Assembly (NCBI RefSeq): GCF_027921765.1
Contig: NZ_BSEJ01000020.1
Span: 1-51,874 of the forward strand
Reading direction: 5' to 3'
DNA length: 51,874 bases
Source of the DNA: Microbacterium barkeri
Lineage (GTDB): Bacteria; Actinomycetota; Actinomycetes; Actinomycetales; Microbacteriaceae
Shown here: one piece after another, positions 7,819 to 15,839 of the stretch
Layout of the letters: each line of letters begins with the position of its first letter
Numbering within the stretch: the first letter of the stretch is position 1
Notes under the pieces: model-generated
What the model saw: only the letters and a program-made list of their open reading frames with translations
Database searches by the model: none
What the model was told of the DNA's origin: nothing
Translations under genes and position numbers: made by a program

Positions 7819-8760
7819 CTATCCCAGCACCTCCACACCGAACCCGGCGACGACCGCGCGCACCTCGTCGAGGTAGCGCTGCGCCTGCTCCGTCAGCGGG
7901 ATCGCGGCGTGATCGATCCACCCGATCTCGATGCGCTCGTCGACGTCGAGCGGGATCGCGACGATCTCCGGATCGAGCTCGTCGCTGATGATGCCGGTCG
8001 AGATCGTGTACCCGCCGAGGCCGATCATGAGGTTGAAGATCGTCGCCCGATCGGAGACCCGGATCTCGCGCCTGCTCGACATGGTGGAGAGGATCTCCTC
8101 GGCGAAGTAGAAGGAGTTGTCCGCCCCCTGGTCGAAGGTGAGTCGCGGCAGATCCTCGAGGTCGGCGAGGGTCGCGCGCTTCCGGGAGGCGAGCGGGTTG
8201 CGCCGTGAGATGAAGATGTGCGGCTCGGCGAGGAACAGCGGATGGAACGCAAGCCCGGAGTCGCGGAGCAGCTTGTCGATCACCTTCCGGTTGAAGTCGT
8301 TCCGGTAGAGGATGCCGATCTCGCTGCGGAGCGTGCGGACATCCTCGATGATGTCGCCCGTCCGGGTCTCCCGCAGGGAGAACTCGTACTCGGCCGCCCC
8401 GCTCGCCTGGACCATCCGCACGAACGCGTCGACCGCGAACGAGTAGTGCTGCGCCGAGATGCCGAGCAGACGCCGCGACGGGGGCCGGTCGAGGTAGCGC
8501 TGCTCGAGGAGCTCCACCTGCTCGACGACCTGCCTCGCATAGCCGAGGAACTCCGCCCCGTCGAGGGTGAGCGTCACGCCGCGTGCGGAGCGCACGAGGA
8601 GCGTGCGCCCCACGCGCGCCTCGAGCTCCTTCATCGCCGCCGACATCGTCGGCTGCGCGACGTAGAGCAGGTCGGCGGCACCCGAGATCGAGCCCTCGGC
8701 GGCGACCTCGATGAAGTAGCGGAGCTGCTGCAGCGTGAGACCGCTCGTTCCCTGTGCCAT
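7819..8760 (-). CDS. LysR family transcriptional regulator
   Basis: The 313-residue protein has the LysR helix-turn-helix at residues ~7-66 (LQQLRYFIEVAAEGSISGAADLLYVAQPTMSAAMKELE) and a substrate-binding domain after ~95. ATG 8760 is preferred; a TTG two codons earlier is possible. TATAGT lies 8 nt before the ATG, so the transcript may be leaderless. It is divergent from the mesX-mesD-flavin reductase operon across a 120-bp gap. LysR proteins often control the divergent operon, so it may respond to a methionine or sulfur signal, or instead govern the aldehyde dehydrogenase behind it. Confidence 0.93.
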   Translation of the reverse strand: MAQGTSGLTLQQLRYFIEVAAEGSISGAADLLYVAQPTMSAAMKELEARVGRTLLVRSARGVTLTLDGAEFLGYARQVVEQVELLEQRYLDRPPSRRLLGISAQHYSFAVDAFVRMVQASGAAEYEFSLRETRTGDIIEDVRTLRSEIGILYRNDFNRKVIDKLLRDSGLAFHPLFLAEPHIFISRRNPLASRKRATLADLEDLPRLTFDQGADNSFYFAEEILSTMSSRREIRVSDRATIFNLMIGLGGYTISTGIISDELDPEIVAIPLDVDERIEIGWIDHAAIPLTEQAQRYLDEVRAVVAGFGVEVLG

Positions 8761-8880
8761 AGCCAAAGACTATATGGAGGGATAGCGTCGTCTTCTTACC
8801 CGATATCGCCCGAATCCCGGCACGATGGAGGCTCCGACGACCGAGGATCGACCCGACCCTCATCACCCCTGGATTGGCCC

Positions 8881-9873
8881 ATGGCGAGCGCATTCGAGTT
8901 CAGCATCACGACCACCCCCTTCGACGAGGACTACACGCCATCGGAGAGCTCCCGGATCACGACCAACTTCGCCAACCTCGCGCGCGGCGAGCGCCGTCAG
9001 GAGAACCTCCGCAGCACCCTGACGATGATCGACCGGCGGTTCAACGACCTCGCGCACTGGGACAACCCGACCCGCGACCGCTACACCCTCGAACTCGAGA
9101 TCGTCTCCGTGCAGCTGCGCACGTCGGCGGATGACGAGGCTCAGCCGTTCCCGCTGCTGGAGGTCCTCGACACGCGGATCATCGACCGGCACACGGGCGC
9201 CCGCCACCACGGGATCGTCGGCAACAACTTCTCGTCCTACATCCGCGACTACGACTTCAGCGTCGTCCTGCCCGCGGCGAAGGATGGCACGGGCGCGCCC
9301 GCGCTCCCCCGCGACTTCGGCGTCCTGCATGGCAGGCTCTTCCAGCACTTCCTCGACTCGGATGTCTACCGGCAGCGCTTCCCGCAGGCGCCCGTCATCT
9401 GCATCAGCGTCTCGACGAGCAAGACCTACCACCAGACCGGCAACAGCCACCCCGTCCTCGGCGTCGAGTACCAGCAGGACGAGCACTCCCTGACCGACGA
9501 GTACTTCGGCAAGATGGGGCTCCGGGTGCGCTACTTCATGCCGCGCGGAAGCGTCGCGCCGCTCGCGTTCTACTTCCGCGGCGACCTGCTGAACGACTAC
9601 TCGAACCTGCAGCTCATCAGCACGATCAGCACGATGGAGACGTTCCAGAAGATCTACCGCCCCGAGATCTACAACGCGAACTCCGCCGCCGCCGCCGTGT
9701 ACCGCCCGAGCCTGGGCGCGCAGGACTTCTCGCGGACGCAGATCTCCTACGACCGCGAGGAGCGCAGCCAGCTCGCCGTCACGCAGGGGAAGTACGCGCA
9801 GGAGCACTTCATCGAGCCGAACCGCGAGCTGCTGGAGCAGTGGACCGCCGGCGACCCCGTTCTCGTCGCATGA
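8881..9873 (+). CDS. mesX: DUF1852 protein, MesX (accessory protein of the core methionine synthase MesD)
   Basis: The 330-residue soluble protein matches the DUF1852 family as I know it: N-terminal FEFSITTTPFDEDYTPSESS, middle GNNFSSYIRDYDFSV and C-terminal YRPEIYNANSAAAAVYRP blocks. Published genetics (Price et al., four families of folate-independent methionine synthases) showed that MesD works only with DUF1852 and oxygen, without cobalamin or methyl-folate. MesD-like and flavin reductase genes follow directly. The start is ATG 8881 with only a weak ribosome site. The biochemical role of MesX is unknown; the reductase neighbour hints at flavin-linked oxygen chemistry. Confidence 0.85.
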   Translation: MASAFEFSITTTPFDEDYTPSESSRITTNFANLARGERRQENLRSTLTMIDRRFNDLAHWDNPTRDRYTLELEIVSVQLRTSADDEAQPFPLLEVLDTRIIDRHTGARHHGIVGNNFSSYIRDYDFSVVLPAAKDGTGAPALPRDFGVLHGRLFQHFLDSDVYRQRFPQAPVICISVSTSKTYHQTGNSHPVLGVEYQQDEHSLTDEYFGKMGLRVRYFMPRGSVAPLAFYFRGDLLNDYSNLQLISTISTMETFQKIYRPEIYNANSAAAAVYRPSLGAQDFSRTQISYDREERSQLAVTQGKYAQEHFIEPNRELLEQWTAGDPVLVA

Positions 9874-9890
9874 CCCCCGGAGGACCATCC

Positions 9891-10931
9891 ATGACCCCCG
9901 CGCTCCTGCCGACCTCGATCGTCGGCAGCCTTCCCAAGCCGTCGTGGCTCGCCGAGCCGGAGACGCTCTGGTCCCCCTGGAAGCTCGAGGGCGCCGCGCT
10001 GATCGAGGGCAAGCAGGATGCGATGCGCATCGCCGTCCAGGAGCAGACGCGCCGCGGCATCGACATCATCGGCGACGGTGAGCAGACGCGCCAGCACTTC
10101 GTGACGACGTTCATCGAGCACCTCGACGGCGTCGACTTCGCGCAGCGCAGAACCGTGCGCATCCGCGACCGCTACGACGCGAGCGTTCCGACGGTCGTCG
10201 GCGCGGTGCACCGCGAGCGCCCCGTCTTCGTCGACGACGCGGCGTTCCTCCGTGCGAGCACCGACCGCCCGATCAAGTGGACGCTGCCGGGCCCGATGAC
10301 GATGGTCGACACGCTCTACGACGCCCACTACCGCAGTCGCGAGAAGCTGGCGTGGGAGTTCGCGACCATCCTCAACCAGGAGGCCAGGGAGCTCGAGGCC
10401 GCGGGCGTCGACATCATCCAGTTCGACGAGCCCGCCTTCAACGTCTTCCTCGACGAGGTCAAGGACTGGGGCGTGGCCGCCCTCGAGCGCGCGTGCGAGG
10501 GGCTGCGCGCCGAGACCGCCGTGCACATCTGCTACGGCTACGGGATCAAGGCGAACACCGACTGGAAGGCGACGCTCGGCTCGCAGTGGCGCCACTACGA
10601 GGAGTCGTTCCCGCTTCTGCAGCGGTCGGCCGTCGACATCGTCTCGCTCGAGTGCCACCACTCCCGCGTCCCGCTCGAGCTCGTCGAGCTCGTCCGCGGC
10701 AAGAAGGTCATGCTCGGCGCGATCGACGTCGCGGACACGACGGTCGAGACCCCCGAGGAGGTCGCCGACACCCTCCGCCGTGCGCTCGCCTATGTCGACG
10801 CGGACAAGCTCGTGCCCAGCACGAACTGCGGCATGGCGCCGTTCCCCCGGGAGGTCGCGCTGCGCAAGCTCAGCGCGCTCAGCGCGGGCGCGGCCATCCT
10901 GCGCGAGGAGCTGGCCGATGCGCGCGTCTGA
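9891..10931 (+). CDS. mesD: Core methionine synthase, MesD-like (MetE C-terminal domain only)
   Basis: The 346-residue protein equals only the catalytic half of MetE; the N-terminal folate-binding half is absent. It opens with IVGSLPKPSWL and carries DIIQFDEPAF (~180-190). The zinc ligands expected from MetE are present: His212 and Cys214 (VHICYG), Glu254 (VSLECHH) and Cys313 (STNCGM). The Cys-to-Glu spacing is ~18 residues longer than in E. coli MetE. It should methylate homocysteine to methionine with a donor that is not methyl-folate. The start follows GGAGG, 17 nt after mesX. Assignment to MesD rests mainly on the adjacent DUF1852 gene. Confidence 0.85.
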   Translation: MTPALLPTSIVGSLPKPSWLAEPETLWSPWKLEGAALIEGKQDAMRIAVQEQTRRGIDIIGDGEQTRQHFVTTFIEHLDGVDFAQRRTVRIRDRYDASVPTVVGAVHRERPVFVDDAAFLRASTDRPIKWTLPGPMTMVDTLYDAHYRSREKLAWEFATILNQEARELEAAGVDIIQFDEPAFNVFLDEVKDWGVAALERACEGLRAETAVHICYGYGIKANTDWKATLGSQWRHYEESFPLLQRSAVDIVSLECHHSRVPLELVELVRGKKVMLGAIDVADTTVETPEEVADTLRRALAYVDADKLVPSTNCGMAPFPREVALRKLSALSAGAAILREELADARV

Positions 10932-11496
10932 GGCGTCGCCCGCCGACGCACCCGCCGAGACCCCGCGTCACGGCTTCGCGCCGTCGCTGTCGCCCGACGA
11001 CTTCAAGTCCCTCTTCCGGGGGCACCCCGGGGGCGTCACCGTCATCACGGCGGATGCCGGTGACGGGCCCGTCGCCCTGACGGCGACCTCGGTCGCGTCG
11101 GTGAGCGCCGAGCCCCCGCTCCTGGTGTTCTCGATCTCGGCGCTGTCGTCGGCGTCGGACGTCCTCTCGCGCGCCGAGACGGTCGTCGTGCACTTCCTCG
11201 ACGCGCACGATCTGGAGGTGGCGAAGCTCGGCGCCGCGAGCGGTGTCGACCGCTTCGCCCAGGAGCACTCGTGGACGCGCCTCGCCACGGGCGAGCCCGT
11301 GTACGAGGGCGTGCGCGCGTGGGTGCGCTGCGCCGTCATCGACCGGATGGATGCGGGCACGTCGACGGTCGTCGCGGCCCACGCACTGCAGTCGCACATC
11401 GAGCGCGACATCCACCCGGGCGACGCCGGCGACGCGCTGGTCTATCACAACCGCACGTGGCACCGCCTCGGCGAGCACTCGCGCATCGAGCCCTGA
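10918..11496 (+). CDS. Flavin reductase domain protein (FMN-binding split barrel)
   Basis: The 192-residue protein has the pattern PGGVTVITADAGDGPVALTATSVASVS followed by PLLVFSIS, typical of short-chain flavin reductases that hand reduced FMN/FAD to a partner monooxygenase. The start ATG lies inside the end of mesD (14-nt overlap), so translation is coupled. The first ~20 residues are a disordered Ala/Pro-rich leader. Its place in the operon suggests it supplies reduced flavin to the oxygen-requiring MesX/MesD pair. This partner role is inferred, not demonstrated. Confidence 0.88.
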   Translation: MRASEASPADAPAETPRHGFAPSLSPDDFKSLFRGHPGGVTVITADAGDGPVALTATSVASVSAEPPLLVFSISALSSASDVLSRAETVVVHFLDAHDLEVAKLGAASGVDRFAQEHSWTRLATGEPVYEGVRAWVRCAVIDRMDAGTSTVVAAHALQSHIERDIHPGDAGDALVYHNRTWHRLGEHSRIEP

Positions 11497-11517
11497 CGGG
11501 CGCGCACGCCTGCGGCG

Positions 11518-11955
11518 TCAGTCGGTGGGACGCCAGAGCACCACGTCGGTCTGCCGGCGCACGCGGGTGCCCGCGCGCAGCGTCACGACTGCGCCGTTCG
11601 CGCTCGTCACGAACACGCGCGCGCCCGGACGCTGCTCGCGCTCGGCGCGCAGCTCGCGCTCGAGCTCCCGGACACGGCCGCGCAGCTCCTGCACCTCGTT
11701 CTCCATGTGCAGGATGCGCTCGATGACGGCGAGGCGCACACCCTCGGACGACAGCCGCGCGACCTCGCGCAGCTGCTCGATGTCGCGCAGCGAGTAGCGC
11801 CGCGATCCGCCGCGCGTGCGCCCGGGGACGACGAGGCCCATGCGGTCGTACTGCCGCAGGGTCTGCGGGTGCATGGCGGCGAGCTCGGCAGCCGCCGCGA
11901 TGGGGAAGATCGGCGCATCGGGGTCGATGTCGGCCGGGTCGACCGGGATCGGCAT
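11518..11955 (-). CDS. hspR: HspR, MerR-type heat-shock repressor
   Basis: The 145-residue protein has a MerR-type winged helix at ~15-85 (FPIAAAAELAAMHPQTLRQYDRMGLVVPGRTRGGSRRYS) and a coiled coil rich in Glu/Arg (~85-120). HspR binds HAIR boxes together with DnaK and represses the dnaK operon. ATG 11955 is chosen because AGGAGG lies 8 nt upstream; an in-frame GTG three codons earlier overlaps that site. It is the last gene of dnaK-grpE-dnaJ-hspR, and the expected HAIR sites are at 15580-15652. Confidence 0.93.
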   Translation of the reverse strand: MPIPVDPADIDPDAPIFPIAAAAELAAMHPQTLRQYDRMGLVVPGRTRGGSRRYSLRDIEQLREVARLSSEGVRLAVIERILHMENEVQELRGRVRELERELRAEREQRPGARVFVTSANGAVVTLRAGTRVRRQTDVVLWRPTD

Positions 11956-12000
11956 GGTGCTCACCTCCTGAAGGTGTCGGGGGCGGATGGCGGCAGCGGG

Positions 12001-12981
12001 CTACTGCTTCGCCTTCGCCATCATCTCAGCGCGGGGGTTCTCCTTCGGCTCGGCCTCGCGGTAGGCGAGGAGCGCCTCGCGCGCGGCGTCGTCGAGATGC
12101 GACGGCACAGCCACCTGCACCTCGGCGAGGAGATCGCCTGTGCCCTTGCTGGACGCGATGCCGCGTCCCTTGACGCGGAGCACGCGGCCGGAGGGCGTGC
12201 CCGGGGCGACACGCAGCTTCACGGGGTCTCCGCCGAGCGTCGGAACCTCGATGGTCGCGCCGAACACCGCCTCGGTGAACGTGATCGGAACGGTCACGCG
12301 GACGTTCAGGCCGTCGCGCGCGAAGACGGGGTGCGATCGGACCGCGACCTCGACGACGATGTCGCCGCTCTCGCCTCCGTCCGGCGAGGGACGCCCGCGC
12401 CCGCGCAGGCGGATCTTCTGGCCATCCGCGACGCCCGCGGGGATCTTGACCTTGAACGGCTTGCCGTCCTCGCCCTGGAGCGTGATGGTCTCGCCCTTGG
12501 CGGCCGTCGTGAAGTCGATCGTCGTGCGCGCACGCACGTCGGCGCCGCGCTGGGGGCCGCCGAAGCCGCGGTACCCACCCGTCGACTGCCCGAAGCGGCC
12601 GGAGCCGAAGCCTCCGCCCCCGCCGGAGAACATCGAGAAGATGTCGTCGAAGTCGCCGGGGGACGCCGTGCGCTGCTGCGTGAACCGGCTGAAGACGTCG
12701 TCGAACCCGCCGCCAGCGCCGCCGGGCGCGGTGAACCGCGCGCCCGAGCCCATCGCGCGCAGCTCGTCGTACTCGTTGCGCTGCTCGGGGTCGGAGAGCA
12801 CCGAGTACGCCTCGCTGATCTCCTTGAACCGCGACTCCGCAGCCGCGTCGCCCGGGTTCGAGTCAGGGTGGTACCTGCGCGCGAGCTTGCGGTAGGTCTT
12901 CTTCAGATCCGCGTCGCTCACGTTCTTGTCGACGCCGAGGATCTTGTAGAAGTCCTTGTCGAACCAGTCCTGACTGGCCAT
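12001..12981 (-). CDS. dnaJ: DnaJ-type co-chaperone without zinc fingers (DnaJ1/CbpA class)
   Basis: The 326-residue protein has a J domain at ~7-75 with the HPD motif (ARRYHPDSN), a Gly/Phe-rich linker (~78-150), and two C-terminal beta domains. The four CXXCXGXG repeats of type I DnaJ are absent, so it is type II, as is usual for the DnaJ encoded in actinobacterial dnaK operons. It stimulates the DnaK ATPase and delivers clients. ATG 12981 follows GAAGG; a GTG two codons upstream is the alternative. It is separated from grpE by 77 nt holding a strong hairpin. Confidence 0.93.
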   Translation of the reverse strand: MASQDWFDKDFYKILGVDKNVSDADLKKTYRKLARRYHPDSNPGDAAAESRFKEISEAYSVLSDPEQRNEYDELRAMGSGARFTAPGGAGGGFDDVFSRFTQQRTASPGDFDDIFSMFSGGGGGFGSGRFGQSTGGYRGFGGPQRGADVRARTTIDFTTAAKGETITLQGEDGKPFKVKIPAGVADGQKIRLRGRGRPSPDGGESGDIVVEVAVRSHPVFARDGLNVRVTVPITFTEAVFGATIEVPTLGGDPVKLRVAPGTPSGRVLRVKGRGIASSKGTGDLLAEVQVAVPSHLDDAAREALLAYREAEPKENPRAEMMAKAKQ

Positions 12982-13024
12982 CTGCACCTTCTTCTTGCGA
13001 ATGCTCTACGCGTGATCCGGAAAG

Positions 13025-13054
13025 CGGTCGGCCCCGCCGCAGCGGGGCCGACCG
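13025..13054 (-). terminator. Hairpin between grpE and dnaJ (attenuator or processing site)
   Basis: A perfect 13-bp GC-rich stem (CGGTCGGCCCCGC / GCGGGGCCGACCG, loop CGCA) sits 4 nt after the grpE stop on the minus strand. No clear U-tract follows, so partial termination or mRNA protection are both possible. Confidence 0.6.
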
Positions 13055-13058
13055 GGAG

Positions 13059-13679
13059 TCATTCCGCCGGGACGGCGACGACGACCTTGGCGGGGCGCAG
13101 CTCGACGTCGCCCAGCAGGTAGCCGACCTCGACGACCTCGAGGATCGTGCTCTCCGTCGTGCCGGGGACCGGCTGCTGGAAGATCGCCTCGTGACGCTGC
13201 GGGTCGAACGTCTCGCCGGTCGCGCCGAACGCGACGACGCCCAGGCGCTCGGCGACGCCGCGCACCTTGGCAGCGACAGCCGAGAACGGGCTGCCCTCGG
13301 CGAGGTCGCCGTGCTTCTCGGCCCGGTCGAGGTCGTCGAGCACGGGGAGGAGGCCCTTCACGGCCTCGCCCCTCGCGCGGGAGATCTCGATCTCGCGCTG
13401 CTCCTCGGTGCGGCGACGGTAGTTCGCGTACTCCGCCTGGAGGCGCTTGAGGTCGTGCAGGAGCTGCGTCTCGTAGTCGCTCTTCTCCGCCTCCGCCGCC
13501 TCGTCGGTCTGCTCGGCGCCGAGGATGTCGTCGACGGTCAGGCCGTCGCCCTCCTCCGCGGTCTCAGCCGGCTGCGCCGCGGGGTCGGAAGCGGCGACCT
13601 CCGACCCCTCGGCGTCCGGCTGGACCTCGTCGCCGTCGGGCTGCTCGCCCTGGGGCTCCTCGAAGTCCTTGTCCGTCAT
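13059..13679 (-). CDS. grpE: GrpE nucleotide exchange factor
   Basis: The 206-residue protein has an acidic, disordered N-terminus (~1-65), a long coiled-coil helix (~65-110, containing DLKRLQAEYANYRRRTEEQ) and the C-terminal beta domain with FDPQRHEAIFQQP and the VVEVGYLLGDVELRPAKVVV signature. It releases ADP from DnaK and acts as thermosensor in the family. Its start overlaps the dnaK stop, giving translational coupling. Confidence 0.96.
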   Translation of the reverse strand: MTDKDFEEPQGEQPDGDEVQPDAEGSEVAASDPAAQPAETAEEGDGLTVDDILGAEQTDEAAEAEKSDYETQLLHDLKRLQAEYANYRRRTEEQREIEISRARGEAVKGLLPVLDDLDRAEKHGDLAEGSPFSAVAAKVRGVAERLGVVAFGATGETFDPQRHEAIFQQPVPGTTESTILEVVEVGYLLGDVELRPAKVVVAVPAE

Positions 13680-15538
13680 CAGCTCTTCTTCTCGTCCTCG
13701 TCGTCCACGACCTCGGCGTCGATGACGTCCTCATCCGCCGAGCTCTGCTCGCCGGCCGGGGCGTCCTGCGGCGCCTGCTCCTGCGCGGCCTGAGCCTGCT
13801 GGTAGATCGCCTCGCCGAGCTTGGTCTGGCTCTCGTTGAGCTTCTCGAACGCGGCCTTCACGGCGTCGTCGTCCTCGCCCGCGAGCGCGGTCTTGAGCGC
13901 GTCGACGTCGGCCTTGACCGAGTCCTTCACGTCGGCGGGGAGCTTGTCGTCGTTCTCCGAGATGAGCTTCTCGATCGAGTACGCGAGCGTCTCGGCCTGG
14001 TTGCGGACATCCGCGGCCTCGCGGCGCTTCTTGTCCTCGGCCGCGTGCTCCTCGGCGTCGCGGACCATCCGCTCGATGTCCTCCTTCGAGAGCGACGAGC
14101 CGCCCGTGATGGTCATCGACTGCTCCTTGCCCGTGCCCTTGTCCTTGGCGGACACGTGCACGATGCCGTTCGCGTCGATGTCGAACGTGACCTCGACCTG
14201 CGGCACGCCGCGGGGCGCCGGCGCGATGCCGGTGAGCTCGAAGGTGCCGAGCGGCTTGTTGTCGCGGGTGAACTCGCGCTCGCCCTGGAAGACCTGGATG
14301 GCCACCGACGGCTGGTTGTCGTCCGCGGTCGTGAAGGTCTCGCTGCGCTTGGTCGGGATGGCCGTGTTGCGCTCGATGAGCTTGGTCATCACGCCGCCCT
14401 TGGTCTCGATGCCGAGGCTCAGCGGGGTGACGTCGATGAGGAGGACGTCCTTGCGCTCGCCCTTCAGCACGCCCGCCTGGATGGCGGCGCCGACGGCGAC
14501 GACCTCGTCCGGGTTGACGCCCTTGTTGGGCTCCTGGTTCGTCTCGCTCTTCACGAGCTCGCTGACCGCGGGCATGCGGGTCGAGCCGCCGACGAGCACG
14601 ACGTGCGCGATGTCGGAGACCTTGATGCCCGCCTCGCGGATGACATCCTGGAACGGCTTCTTCGTGCGCTCGAGGAGGTCCTTCGTGAGGTCCTCGAACT
14701 TCGCGCGCGAGATCGTCTCGGACAGCGACACGGGGCCGTTCTCCGTGAGCGACAGGTACGGCAGGTTGACGCTCGTCGACGTCGAGCTCGAGAGCTCCTT
14801 CTTCGCCTGCTCGGCGGCCTCCTTGAGGCGCTGCAGGGCGATCTTGTCGTTCGAGACGTCGACGCCCGTGGAGTCCTTGAACTGCTTGATGAGGTAGTCG
14901 ACGAGGCGCTGGTCCCAGTCGTCGCCGCCGAGGCGGTTGTCGCCCGCCGTGGCACGCACCTGGATGGTCGAGAAGTCGTCGTCCTTGCCCACCTCGAGCA
15001 GCGAGACGTCGAAGGTTCCGCCGCCGAGGTCGAAGACGAGGATGAGCTCGTCCTCCTTGCCCTTGTCGAGGCCGTACGCGAGGGCGGCGGCCGTGGGCTC
15101 GTTGATGATGCGCAGGACGTTGAGGCCCGCGATCTCGCCGGCCTCCTTCGTGGCCTGGCGCTCGGCGTCGTTGAAGTACGCGGGCACGGTGATGACGGCG
15201 TCGGTCACCGTGTCGCCCAGGTACTGCTCGGCGTCGCGCTTCAGCTTCTGGAGGATGCGCGCCGAGATCTCCTGCGGCGTGTACGACTTGTCGTCCACCT
15301 TGAACGTCCAGTCGGTGCCCATGTGGCGCTTGACCGACGCGAGGGTGCGGTCGACGTTGGTGACGGCCTGGCGCTTCGCGGTCTCGCCGACGAGCACCTC
15401 GCCGTCCTTGGTGAACGCGACGACCGACGGGGTCGTGCGGAAGCCCTCGGCGTTGGCGATGACCTTCGGCTCGCCGCCCTCGAGGACCGAGACGACCGAG
15501 TTGGTCGTCCCGAGGTCGATACCCACAGCACGTGCCAT
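13679..15538 (-). CDS. dnaK: DnaK, Hsp70 chaperone
   Basis: The 619-residue protein starts [19 protein letters not shown] and carries the phosphate-binding [13 protein letters not shown] block, [12 protein letters not shown], and a substrate-binding domain from ~365 with [18 protein letters not shown]. It ends in an acidic EDEKKS tail, typical of Hsp70. ATG 15538 is preceded by AGAAGGAG. It has its own heat-shock promoter (TTGACT, 17 nt, TACGCT) with HAIR operators, and acts with GrpE and DnaJ in folding and as co-repressor with HspR. Confidence 0.98.
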   Translation of the reverse strand: MARAVGIDLGTTNSVVSVLEGGEPKVIANAEGFRTTPSVVAFTKDGEVLVGETAKRQAVTNVDRTLASVKRHMGTDWTFKVDDKSYTPQEISARILQKLKRDAEQYLGDTVTDAVITVPAYFNDAERQATKEAGEIAGLNVLRIINEPTAAALAYGLDKGKEDELILVFDLGGGTFDVSLLEVGKDDDFSTIQVRATAGDNRLGGDDWDQRLVDYLIKQFKDSTGVDVSNDKIALQRLKEAAEQAKKELSSSTSTSVNLPYLSLTENGPVSLSETISRAKFEDLTKDLLERTKKPFQDVIREAGIKVSDIAHVVLVGGSTRMPAVSELVKSETNQEPNKGVNPDEVVAVGAAIQAGVLKGERKDVLLIDVTPLSLGIETKGGVMTKLIERNTAIPTKRSETFTTADDNQPSVAIQVFQGEREFTRDNKPLGTFELTGIAPAPRGVPQVEVTFDIDANGIVHVSAKDKGTGKEQSMTITGGSSLSKEDIERMVRDAEEHAAEDKKRREAADVRNQAETLAYSIEKLISENDDKLPADVKDSVKADVDALKTALAGEDDDAVKAAFEKLNESQTKLGEAIYQQAQAAQEQAPQDAPAGEQSSADEDVIDAEVVDDEDEKKS

Positions 15539-15579
15539 GTTGCTTCTCCTTCTGTCGCTGCCTGAAGTCTGCGCGCGAT

Positions 15580-15600
15580 CTTGAGTCGCGCTGACTCAAG
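15580..15600. promoter_or_regulatory. HAIR element (HspR operator), perfect copy
   Basis: CTTGAGT-N7-ACTCAAG matches the published HspR-associated inverted repeat exactly. It overlaps the downstream edge of the -10 hexamer of the dnaK promoter, so bound HspR would block initiation. Confidence 0.95.
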
Positions 15601-15627
15601 CGTACGGCGACAGCCGGGGGAAGTCAA
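15599..15627 (-). promoter_or_regulatory. dnaK promoter
   Basis: On the minus strand TTGACT (15622-15627) and TACGCT (15599-15604) are separated by 17 nt. The pair sits between the two HAIR boxes, about 60 nt upstream of the dnaK start. Confidence 0.75.
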
Positions 15628-15631
15628 GAAA

Positions 15632-15652
15632 CTTGATACAGCCCGACTCAAC
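15632..15652. promoter_or_regulatory. Second, degenerate HAIR element
   Basis: CTTGATA-N7-ACTCAAC keeps most HAIR positions with mismatches in both arms. It lies just upstream of the dnaK -35 box; two HAIR sites would allow cooperative HspR binding. Confidence 0.7.
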
Positions 15653-15667
15653 TTCACCCCGCGCCCT

Positions 15668-15774
15668 CGAGACTAGCGCCGGTCATCGAGACCGGTGTAG
15701 CGGGCGTCCGAGACTAGCGCCGGTCGTCGAGACCGGTGTCGGGAACACAGGTCTCGACGCCGGACACTAGTCTC
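15668..15774. repeat. Intergenic direct and inverted repeats between dnaK and the UMF1 transporter
   Basis: A 31-bp unit beginning CGAGACTAGCGCCGG occurs at 15668-15698 and 15709-15739 with one mismatch. A degenerate inverted copy occupies 15745-15774, so copies two and three can form a ~30-bp-armed hairpin. No gene is seen in 15661-15839. The unit may be a dispersed REP-like element. Confidence 0.75.
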
Positions 15775-15839
15775 AGCGGGAGAACGGGCGGCAGACGGCG
15801 CGACGGCGCGCCACCGCGCGTTCACCGAGGAGGCCTAGC

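Noticed and set aside
8761..8880. SAM or SAH riboswitch before mesX
   Set aside because: The leader is short and no known riboswitch core could be recognised by eye; a covariance-model search would be needed.
13731..15599. Very long open frames opposite to or beside dnaK, metH, ilvD and the ABC genes (500-1200 codons)
   Set aside because: They are frame shadows of GC-rich genes: they are rich in Arg/Ala/Pro/His, lack domain motifs and ribosome sites, and overlap genes with clear families.
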